A DNA stretch of 5,298 nt from Helicobacteraceae bacterium (GTDB taxonomy: Bacteria; Campylobacterota; Campylobacteria; Campylobacterales; SZUA-545). The notes below the pieces were generated by a model. It was given only the letters and a program-made list of their open reading frames with translations, was not told the DNA's origin and searched no databases. The stretch lies in contig QKHD01000142.1 in the NCBI GenBank assembly GCA_003250175.1, forward strand, positions 1-5,298, in the 5' to 3' direction. A program made the position numbers and the translations under genes. The number at the start of each line of letters is the position of its first letter. Position 1 is the stretch's first letter. Below are positions 1-4,128 of this stretch, one piece after another.

Positions 1-1
1 G

Positions 2-544
2 GCACTAAGAGAGCGGGGTGAAGACGTGGAGCTTCTGGCCAACCACTTCCTCGATATCTACTCCAAACGCCACAAAAAAGAGCTGCACTTTACCCAGGAC
101 GGCATGCAGCGGCTTCTGACCTACCCGTGGCCCGGGAACATCCGCGAAATGGAAAACACCATGGAACGTATCGTCCTGATTTTCCAGAAGAAGGACATCA
201 CCGCCATCGACCTGGATATCATCCTGCCGCCCACACCCAAAACACCGGCCATGCAGCAATATGTGGCTGCAGCGGCGGCACCGGTCATGCCCCAGGCCGT
301 AGTTGCCCCCAGCATTCCAGAGCCCCAGACGCCGCCACCGGCACAGCAGACAGCGCCCGTCTACGCCCATCCGGAGCCCGTGGCGGACAAGATGATGACC
401 AAAAAGGACATCGAAGGTCTGGAAAAAGACGCCATTTTGCAGGCATTGACCGAGTGCCACGGCGTACAGACCAAGGCCGCCCGCAAGCTGGGACTCACCC
501 CGCGCCAGATCGGCTACAAGATGAAAAAGTACGGCATCGTCTAA
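2..544 (+). CDS. nifA: NifA, sigma-54-dependent nif activator (C-terminal part, 5' truncated by window)
   Basis: The reading frame is open from the first full codon at position 2, so only the last 180 residues or so are visible. It starts in the end of the AAA+ domain, with ALRERGEDVELL and the YPWPGNIREMEN motif typical of RpoN activators. A linker of about 60 residues rich in Ala, Pro and Gln follows. The protein ends in a Fis-type helix-turn-helix (AILQAL...KAARKLGLTPRQIGYKMKKYGI), whose TPRQIGY helix closely matches NifA proteins. NifA binds upstream activator sites and drives sigma-54 RNA polymerase at nif promoters. The only Cys visible lies in the HTH domain (TECHG). The CxxxxC-type linker motif of oxygen-sensitive rhizobial NifA is absent. 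The internal GTG/ATG codons are not real starts. The nif genes downstream support NifA over another RpoN activator, but the diagnostic N-terminal GAF domain lies outside the window. Confidence 0.9.
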   Translation, partial: ALRERGEDVELLANHFLDIYSKRHKKELHFTQDGMQRLLTYPWPGNIREMENTMERIVLIFQKKDITAIDLDIILPPTPKTPAMQQYVAAAAAPVMPQAVVAPSIPEPQTPPPAQQTAPVYAHPEPVADKMMTKKDIEGLEKDAILQALTECHGVQTKAARKLGLTPRQIGYKMKKYGIV

Positions 545-569
545 GGGAATTTCCCCTTAGGCGATTTTT
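541..569 (+). terminator. Rho-independent terminator of nifA, overlapping both convergent stop codons
   Basis: CTAAGGG (541-547) and CCCTTAG (554-560) form a perfect 7-bp stem around a 6-nt loop. After GCGA there is a run of five T (565-569). The left arm contains the nifA stop codon (542-544) and the right arm contains the stop codon of the minus-strand gene (557-559). No T-run follows the hairpin on the minus strand, so I expect it to work mainly for nifA. Confidence 0.6.
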
Positions 570-1042
570 GCCAGCCCCTCGCTGATCTGCTCCAGAGCCA
601 GACGTTTTCCGTCCTCTTCCTCTTCGTTTTCCCACCAGTATTCGAGAATGTTGTCTTCGATCTGTTCGATCACACTTAAGGGCAGATTGGCAAAGACCTC
701 GTTGGCGCTGATGCTATCCAGCTCACGGCCACCGGCCTTGGCGATATCCGCCGCCATCTCGCAGACACTTTGCGCCACACCCTGGGGCGTCTCTTCGCTT
801 CGGGCCTGATCGATCCAGGCGGCGATTTCATCTTCGAGGTAGCTGTTGCCGTAGATCTGATAGAGCAGAATACGCCCGTCATCATAGATGAGGCACTCTT
901 TTTCATCCATCACGGGGCTGGTTTTGACACTCTCTTTTTCATAATAGACTTCGATGCGTTCGTCTTCTTTAATCCCGCAGGCCATGCGGAAAGCTTCCGA
1001 TGCCTGTTTGAGGGCTTTTTTTTCCAGTTCGATACGATCCAT
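557..1042 (-). CDS. Acidic hypothetical protein in a nif accessory operon
   Basis: This 161-residue protein is not recognised. It is strongly acidic, especially near the C-terminus (WWENEEEEDGKR, residues 136-147). It appears soluble and mostly helical, with no signal peptide or membrane segment. A possible beta-rich stretch lies at residues 29-65 (RIEVYYEKE...CLIYDDGRILLYQIYG). Its three Cys (22, 50 and 94) are scattered and form no cluster-binding motif. The ATG at 1042 has a good Shine-Dalgarno (AAGGAG) that overlaps the end of the upstream gene 9 bp away. The two genes are therefore almost certainly one operon and probably translationally coupled. Its position behind a FeMo-cofactor-family gene suggests a nif-related job, but no function can be read from the sequence. 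It converges on nifA. Confidence 0.8.
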   Translation of the reverse strand: MDRIELEKKALKQASEAFRMACGIKEDERIEVYYEKESVKTSPVMDEKECLIYDDGRILLYQIYGNSYLEDEIAAWIDQARSEETPQGVAQSVCEMAADIAKAGGRELDSISANEVFANLPLSVIEQIEDNILEYWWENEEEEDGKRLALEQISEGLAKIA

Positions 1043-1051
1043 TTTTACTCC

Positions 1052-1447
1052 TTATTCGTGGGTACAGCCGCAGGCGCATTCGCCCTGGGGGTTGCCCGGA
1101 TCCAGCAGTTTTCCCGCATTTTCCGGAGTCACTTCCGGGAATTTCCCCGCCGCGATCCCGGCGACCACGTCGGCTACCGGCATCTCGTCCTTACCGACAT
1201 AGTAGACGCTCACGCCGTTTTTGTTGAGCATGCCGAAGGGGCCGTCGCCCAGGTGGATGTAGGCGCTCTGCTTGGCCCCTTTGTTGACCAGAAACTCCGC
1301 CGTGGCAATCCCGTTGCCCTGGCCTTCGTTTTTAACGATCTCGAAATTCCCCGCCGCGTCGGCCAGGGCAAAATATTTGGCGTTGCCGTAGAGTCCCGTG
1401 ATTACGGCACCGGATTTTTCTTCGCTTTTTACCGGAATGGCTATCAT
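1052..1447 (-). CDS. NifX/NafY/NifB-C-type FeMo-cofactor-binding-family protein with Cys-rich tail
   Basis: The 131-residue product fits the dinitrogenase iron-molybdenum cofactor family (Nitro_FeMo-Co, PF02579). It has an N-terminal beta strand MIAIPV, a GLYGNAKYFALAD segment (residues 18-30) in place of the usual HFGxAxxF motif, a GIATAEFLVNKGA helix (46-58), a glycine-rich HLGDGPFGMLNKNGVSVYYV core (65-84), and a helix VADVVAGIAAGKF (91-103). Family members bind FeMo-co, NifB-co or related clusters during nitrogenase assembly. The tail ends GECACGCTHE, with Cys 124, 126 and 128 plus His 130, a likely metal site. The ATG at 1447 is preceded by AGGAGAG at about 8 nt, and a perfect TATAAT lies upstream. 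It is the first gene of a two-gene operon divergent from the NifU-fusion gene. It is clearly distinct from the classical NifX at 3012, so I give no symbol. Confidence 0.8.
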   Translation of the reverse strand: MIAIPVKSEEKSGAVITGLYGNAKYFALADAAGNFEIVKNEGQGNGIATAEFLVNKGAKQSAYIHLGDGPFGMLNKNGVSVYYVGKDEMPVADVVAGIAAGKFPEVTPENAGKLLDPGNPQGECACGCTHE

Positions 1448-1473
1448 GATGTCGTCTCTCCTAACGTCTATAA

Positions 1474-1479
1474 ATTATA
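1474..1479 (-). promoter_or_regulatory. Probable -10 box for the minus-strand two-gene operon
   Basis: On the minus strand this is a perfect TATAAT in AT-rich DNA. It would place the transcript start near 1467, about 20 nt before the ATG at 1447, with the AGGAGAG ribosome site in between. At the expected -35 spacing there is only AACAAT, so no -35 is supported. No GG-N10-GC sigma-54 site is seen here. Confidence 0.45.
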
Positions 1480-1516
1480 TGTAGTCTTATGCATATATTG
1501 TTCGCCATTTTCGTAC

Positions 1517-1528
1517 GACAATTTTGTC
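1517..1528. promoter_or_regulatory. Short dyad in divergent intergenic region, candidate operator
   Basis: GACAA (1517-1521) and TTGTC (1524-1528) form a perfect 5-bp inverted repeat with a TT centre. It sits near the middle of the 166-bp AT-rich gap between the divergent genes. A further TTGTTCG at 1498-1504 partly mirrors CGACAA. It could be a regulator site acting on both directions. It is not a NifA upstream activator site: no TGT-N10-ACA occurs anywhere in this gap. The element is short and could be chance. Confidence 0.25.
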
Positions 1529-1563
1529 TTGAATAGGTCGCATCCTCCGGAACGATGTAAGAA

Positions 1564-1569
1564 TAGAAT
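1564..1569 (+). promoter_or_regulatory. Possible -10 box for the HicB-Sel1-NifU gene
   Basis: TAGAAT, one mismatch from TATAAT, lies 50 bp before the ATG at 1614 in AT-rich DNA. No -35 is recognisable. The same TAGAATAT octamer recurs at 2587-2594, upstream of the first ferredoxin gene. This is weak support only. Confidence 0.25.
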
Positions 1570-1613
1570 ATGCATTTTTCCACATATCGAAGTTTTTTTT
1601 CAAAGGATATACC

Positions 1614-2576
1614 ATGGATGCCCAGCTCGCCTACTACACCGCCCTCGACTACCCGAAAGATTTTTTCGGCTTCTCCAACGAAGAGGGGGACGGTTGTGTC
1701 TGTGCCTATATCGACTTTGACATCAAGGGTGTCGGCGATACCTTTGAAGAGGCCTACGAAGACGCCCAGAAGCTCCTGGAAAAAGAGATCAAACGCCGAC
1801 TGGAAAAGGGCGAAAACGTTCCCCTTCCCACCCCCCAGGACACCACACGCCACAACGAAGCCCTGCAGGCGTACCAGAAAAAAGACCACTACACCGCCTT
1901 TAAACTCTGGCAGCAGGAGGCCGACCTTTTCAACACCCAGGCGATGGTCAACATCGCCACCCTCTACGCCCAGGGGCTGGGTGTGGCACGGGATATGGAC
2001 AAGGCGATCGCCTGGTTTAAAAAGGCCTCCTATTTTGGCAACAGCACCGCAGCCTTCAACCTGGGCCGCCTCTATGAAAACGGCCTCTATGTCGCCGAGA
2101 GCCGCGACGAAGCGGTCTATTACTACCGCCTGGCCGCCAAGCGCGAACACAGCGCCGCCCAGTACAACCTGGCCCTGCTTTTGGAAAAAGAGGCCATCGC
2201 CGAAGCGATGAAGTGGATGATCAAAGCGGCCTACAACGGCAACACCCAGGCCCAGAGCCTGATCACCAACGCCTCCAACGCTGATCTGGGCGCCCCCATT
2301 ACCCTCAACGGCGCCTTCCGCTCCATGGAACCTGCCAAGCAGGAAGAAAAGGTGCAGGCCATCGTCGAAGATGAGATCATCCCCAAACTGGCCCTGGACG
2401 GCGGCAGCATCGAGCTGGTCGGCATGAACATCACCACCGAAGGGGTGGTGGAGATCATGATGCACTATCTGGGCAGCTGCGCCGGCTGCGCCCTGGGGTC
2501 TACCACCACGGCGGACATGATTCTCAAGACCTTCGAAGATGCCATCGACCGCCGTGTGCGCATCTACCTCTGGTAG
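1614..2576 (+). CDS. HicB-like / Sel1-repeat / NifU C-terminal domain fusion protein
   Basis: The 320-residue protein has three parts. Residues 5-73 resemble the HicB antitoxin fold: a strand-rich start, then GDTFEEAYEDAQKLLEKEI, ending in the typical ENVPLPTP. Residues about 84-212 are three to four Sel1/TPR repeats, for example AMVNIATLYAQGLGVARDMDKAIAWFKKAS and AAFNLGRLYENGLYVAESRDEAVYYYRLAA. Residues about 243-320 are a NifU C-terminal domain: EEKVQAIVEDEIIPKLALDGGSIELV, then GSCAGCALGSTTT with Cys 289 and 292 in the CxxC that holds a transient Fe-S cluster. The likely role is Fe-S scaffold or carrier for nitrogenase maturation, with the repeats docking partners. There is no IscU-like N-terminal domain or central ferredoxin-like domain as in full NifU. 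Cys 28 and Cys 30 in the HicB-like part are extra. The ATG at 1614 has AAAGGA at good spacing. It is divergent from the FeMo-co-family operon and lies 60 bp upstream of the ferredoxin operon. Confidence 0.85.
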   Translation: MDAQLAYYTALDYPKDFFGFSNEEGDGCVCAYIDFDIKGVGDTFEEAYEDAQKLLEKEIKRRLEKGENVPLPTPQDTTRHNEALQAYQKKDHYTAFKLWQQEADLFNTQAMVNIATLYAQGLGVARDMDKAIAWFKKASYFGNSTAAFNLGRLYENGLYVAESRDEAVYYYRLAAKREHSAAQYNLALLLEKEAIAEAMKWMIKAAYNGNTQAQSLITNASNADLGAPITLNGAFRSMEPAKQEEKVQAIVEDEIIPKLALDGGSIELVGMNITTEGVVEIMMHYLGSCAGCALGSTTTADMILKTFEDAIDRRVRIYLW

Positions 2577-2586
2577 GAATTTTATT

Positions 2587-2609
2587 TAGAATATTTTATG
2601 CACTAAAAA
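2587..2609 (+). promoter_or_regulatory. Possible promoter of the ferredoxin-nifX-ferredoxin operon
   Basis: The 60-bp gap before the first ferredoxin gene holds two weak -10 candidates: TAGAAT (2587-2592) and TAAAAA (2604-2609). The second follows an 11-mer, TTTATGCACTA, that also precedes the TATAAT of the HipB-like gene. No -35 and no good sigma-54 site is seen; the nearest GG-N10-GC spacing fails at the GG. Read-through from the gene upstream is equally possible, since no terminator separates them. Confidence 0.25.
2595..2605 (+). repeat. 11-bp direct repeat TTTATGCACTA, copy 1 (copy 2 at 3868-3878)
   Basis: The identical 11-mer occurs at 2595-2605 and 3868-3878. Each copy lies in an intergenic region about 26-32 nt before a start codon, at the place where a promoter is expected. 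The second copy runs straight into a perfect TATAAT. It may be a shared promoter or operator element. Confidence 0.45.
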
Positions 2610-2636
2610 GCGCGACTTTACGAAAAAGGAAACACA

Positions 2637-3008
2637 ATGTCCGTACTGATTACAGATAGCTGTATTAACTGCGACGCCTGTATCGAGGTTTGCCCCGTTC
2701 AGGCTATCGTCGGAGGCGACGAAAACCCGACCGGTGAAGACATCACATATGTCAAACCTGAAAAATGCATCGAGTGTGTTGACCATGCGGGTGTACCTGC
2801 CTGTGCCACCGAGTGCCCCACTGAAGGCTGCATCGTTTGGGATATGCCTTACATCGCCGAGTATAACGATCACTTTGTGAACAACAGCAAATACTCCATC
2901 CGTGTCCACAAAAGCAAAGGTGTTATGTCTCCGGAAGTCTCTCCGCAGCCTTTCCGTGACGACATCAGCATCGCGGCCCGTGAAGCTAACGAAGCCGTAG
3001 AAGTCTGA
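2637..3008 (+). CDS. 2[4Fe-4S] ferredoxin, Allochromatium-type, nif-associated (copy 1)
   Basis: The 123-residue protein carries two 4Fe-4S motifs: CxxCxxCxxxCP at Cys 9, 12, 15 and 19, and CxxC-x8-CxxxCP-xxxx-C at Cys 44, 47, 56, 60 and 65. The x8 insertion and the extra Cys 65 mark the Allochromatium vinosum type of low-potential ferredoxin. A C-terminal extension of about 55 residues without Cys follows. Such ferredoxins donate electrons to nitrogenase or to FeMo-co assembly enzymes in the cytoplasm. The ATG at 2637 has AAAGGA 6 nt upstream. The gene is followed after only 3 bp by nifX, so the two are co-transcribed. All three Arg codons are CGT, unlike the mixed set in the second ferredoxin, which hints at high expression. 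It is about 55% identical over the first 80 residues to the ferredoxin at 3379, without gaps. Confidence 0.93.
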   Translation: MSVLITDSCINCDACIEVCPVQAIVGGDENPTGEDITYVKPEKCIECVDHAGVPACATECPTEGCIVWDMPYIAEYNDHFVNNSKYSIRVHKSKGVMSPEVSPQPFRDDISIAAREANEAVEV

Positions 3009-3011
3009 GTC

Positions 3012-3395
3012 ATGACAGTCGCCTTCGCCACCTCCGACGGAATCCACATCAACGACCACTTCGGCTGGGCCAAGCAATTTGCCCTCTACGAAGTGAACGG
3101 CGAAGGGTTCTCCTTTATCCGCATGATTGAAAGCGGTGACGAGGTCGAGGAGGAGAAGGCGAAACTGGAATACAAAATCGCATCGATCAAGGGAGCGGAT
3201 ATTCTTTACTGCTCCCAGATCGGCCCAACCGCGTCCAAGATGGTCCTTGCCAGCCGCATCCACCCGATCCGGAGCAACGAGACCGAAACCATCGAAGAGG
3301 CCCTGGGGGTTCTGGTCAAGATGATCAAAACCAATCCGCCCATCTGGCTTCAACGCATCATCCACCAAGGAGGATCCCATGTCAGTCATAATTGA
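3012..3395 (+). CDS. nifX: NifX, FeMo-cofactor precursor carrier
   Basis: The 127-residue product has the usual NifX length and landmarks. These are MTVAFATSDG then DHFGWAKQFALYEV (residues 15-28), an acidic connector (EVEEEKAKLEYKIASIKGADILYCSQIGPTAS, 44-75), IHPIRSNETETIEEALGVL (83-101), and the NPPIWLQRI ending (108-116) that matches the NPPPWLRK end of NifX proteins. NifX belongs to the Nitro_FeMo-Co family and carries NifB-co or the VK-cluster to NifEN during FeMo-co synthesis. The start lies 3 bp after the preceding ferredoxin stop with only a weak ribosome site, so translational coupling is likely. The 3' end overlaps the next ferredoxin by 17 bp, and the extra tail HQGGSHVSHN is encoded by that gene's ribosome site and start region. 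Confidence 0.93.
   Translation: MTVAFATSDGIHINDHFGWAKQFALYEVNGEGFSFIRMIESGDEVEEEKAKLEYKIASIKGADILYCSQIGPTASKMVLASRIHPIRSNETETIEEALGVLVKMIKTNPPIWLQRIIHQGGSHVSHN
3367..3373 (+). promoter_or_regulatory. Ribosome binding site of the second ferredoxin inside nifX
   Basis: A perfect AAGGAGG lies 5 nt before the ATG at 3379, wholly within the nifX coding frame. It fixes the ferredoxin start even though this makes the two genes overlap by 17 bp. Confidence 0.75.
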
Positions 3396-3777
3396 TCATA
3401 CGTGTATCACATGCAACGCGTGTATAGAAGTGTGCCCAGTTAACGCCATTTCCGACGACAGCAACAACCCGCTCGGCAACCCCTACTACTACGTTCACCC
3501 CGAAAAGTGTGTCGAGTGTGTGGGGATTCACGAAGACCCCCAGTGTGCCGCCATCTGCCCCAGCATCGGCTGCATCACCTGGGACATGCCCTTTACCAAG
3601 GAGTTTAACGACCACTACGTTAACGGTGCCGCCTACAAGCTTGGTGAGAAAAACGGCGCGCTTCGCTCTCCGGAATTCAAGCAGCGCAAATACCGCGAAG
3701 ACATCCCCCTCTCCCTGCGGGGCGTGGGCCATCCGGTTCAGGAAGAGCCGGAAGACGACAAAGCCGCCAATGGCTGA
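3379..3777 (+). CDS. 2[4Fe-4S] ferredoxin, Allochromatium-type, nif-associated (copy 2)
   Basis: The 132-residue paralogue of the ferredoxin at 2637 has all nine Cys at the same positions: 9, 12, 15 and 19, then 44, 47, 56, 60 and 65. It shares the WDMP and EFNDHYVN segment after the second cluster. The two diverge mainly in the loop at residues 25-37, in the eight residues inside the second motif, and in the C-terminal tail, which here ends acidic and Pro/Glu-rich (VQEEPEDDKAANG). The probable role is electron donor for nitrogenase or its cofactor assembly. It is the last gene of the ferredoxin-nifX-ferredoxin operon, followed by an AT-rich spacer with inverted repeats. Retention of two paralogues suggests different partners or redox potentials, but that is inference. 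Confidence 0.93.
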   Translation: MSVIIDHTCITCNACIEVCPVNAISDDSNNPLGNPYYYVHPEKCVECVGIHEDPQCAAICPSIGCITWDMPFTKEFNDHYVNGAAYKLGEKNGALRSPEFKQRKYREDIPLSLRGVGHPVQEEPEDDKAANG

Positions 3778-3786
3778 AAAAACCGC

Positions 3787-3833
3787 TTTTAGCATAAAAG
3801 ATGCTAAAAATATGCTTGATAGTGCTTTTTTAG
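3787..3833 (+). terminator. Overlapping inverted repeats, candidate terminator of the ferredoxin-nifX operon
   Basis: TTTTAGCAT (3787-3795) pairs perfectly with ATGCTAAAA (3801-3809) across a 5-nt loop. The same middle arm, CTAAAAA (3804-3810), can instead pair with TTTTTAG (3827-3833), next to a run of six T at 3826-3831. The stems are AT-rich, and the first is not followed directly by a T-run, so termination is likely but not strong. Alternatively the first dyad is a binding site for the HipB-like protein encoded just downstream. Confidence 0.4.
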
Positions 3834-3867
3834 TAAAATAAATGAAAATATTTCCAAATTTCTCTCA

Positions 3868-3878
3868 TTTATGCACTA
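3868..3878 (+). repeat. 11-bp direct repeat TTTATGCACTA, copy 2 (copy 1 at 2595-2605)
   Basis: This copy is identical to the one at 2595-2605. Its last three bases merge into the -10 box TATAAT of the HipB-like gene. Confidence 0.45.
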
Positions 3879-3882
3879 TAAT
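3877..3882 (+). promoter_or_regulatory. Probable -10 box of the HipB/HipA-like operon
   Basis: This is a perfect TATAAT in a 126-bp AT-rich spacer. The predicted transcript start is near 3889, about 15 nt before the ATG at 3904, with AAGG (3892-3895) as ribosome site. No convincing -35 is seen. This placement argues against the in-frame ATG at 3871 as the start, because the -10 box would then lie inside the gene. Confidence 0.5.
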
Positions 3883-3903
3883 GTTGGAATTAAGGTAATT
3901 ATT

Positions 3904-4128
3904 ATGGATAAGACCAAGGTCGCCAAACTGGTTAAAAAACGGCGAAAAGAGCTCGGACTCAATCAGGAACGGCTTTCAAAGCTAAGCGGAGTGAGTGTCC
4001 GGAAGATTTCCGACATCGAAACCGCCAGCGGCGATACGTCTGTGGGAACCCTGCACAAGGTTCTCGATATTATGGGGATGGAGATCACCATTCAGGTAAA
4101 AACGGCTGATGGATTTGATACGTTATAA
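3904..4128 (+). CDS. HipB-like helix-turn-helix (XRE-family) DNA-binding protein
   Basis: The 74-residue protein is essentially one XRE/Cro-type HTH domain: VAKLVKKRRKELGLNQERLSKLSGVSVRKISDIE (residues 6-39), then TLHKVLDIMGMEITIQVK (49-66). The final strand after LDIMGMEI resembles HipB antitoxins. I chose the ATG at 3904 because AAGG lies 8 nt upstream and a TATAAT promoter lies at 3877-3882; the earlier ATG at 3871 overlaps that box. The gene overlaps the next one by 20 bp, a typical toxin-antitoxin layout. HipB proteins neutralise HipA kinases and repress their own operon. Here the partner looks catalytically dead, so a purely regulatory role is possible. The inverted repeat at 3787-3809 is a candidate operator. 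Base use matches the neighbours except for the AT-rich upstream region. Confidence 0.85.
   Translation: MDKTKVAKLVKKRRKELGLNQERLSKLSGVSVRKISDIETASGDTSVGTLHKVLDIMGMEITIQVKTADGFDTL

Noticed and set aside
1480..1495. NifA upstream activator site TGT-N10-ACA
   Set aside because: The second half reads ATA rather than ACA and no second site is nearby, so the match is not convincing.
1491..1508. Sigma-54 promoter on the minus strand (TGGCGAA...TATGCA)
   Set aside because: The spacing between GG and GC is 12 rather than 10, and the -12 element lacks TTGC.
770..1720. Plus-strand open frame of 316 codons
   Set aside because: It runs antisense through two minus-strand genes with good ribosome sites, then across the AT-rich promoter gap into the next gene. 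The translation has no family features.
1461..2465. Long minus-strand open frame of 334 codons
   Set aside because: It lies antisense to the HicB-Sel1-NifU gene, whose domains are clear. The frame is open because of GC-rich third positions on the other strand; the product is Gly/Val/Phe-rich without motifs and would start inside the NifU domain.
2598..2613. Sigma-54 promoter before the first ferredoxin (TGCAC...AGC)
   Set aside because: The conserved GG of the -24 element is missing whichever GC is used for the -12 element.
2586..3389. Minus-strand open frame of 267 codons
   Set aside because: It is the antisense shadow of the first ferredoxin and nifX, both unmistakable by their motifs.
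3871..3903. Earlier ATG (3871) as start of the HipB-like gene
   Set aside because: It has no ribosome site and overlaps the TATAAT at 3877-3882. The ATG at 3904 has AAGG at 8 nt and begins directly at the HTH domain.
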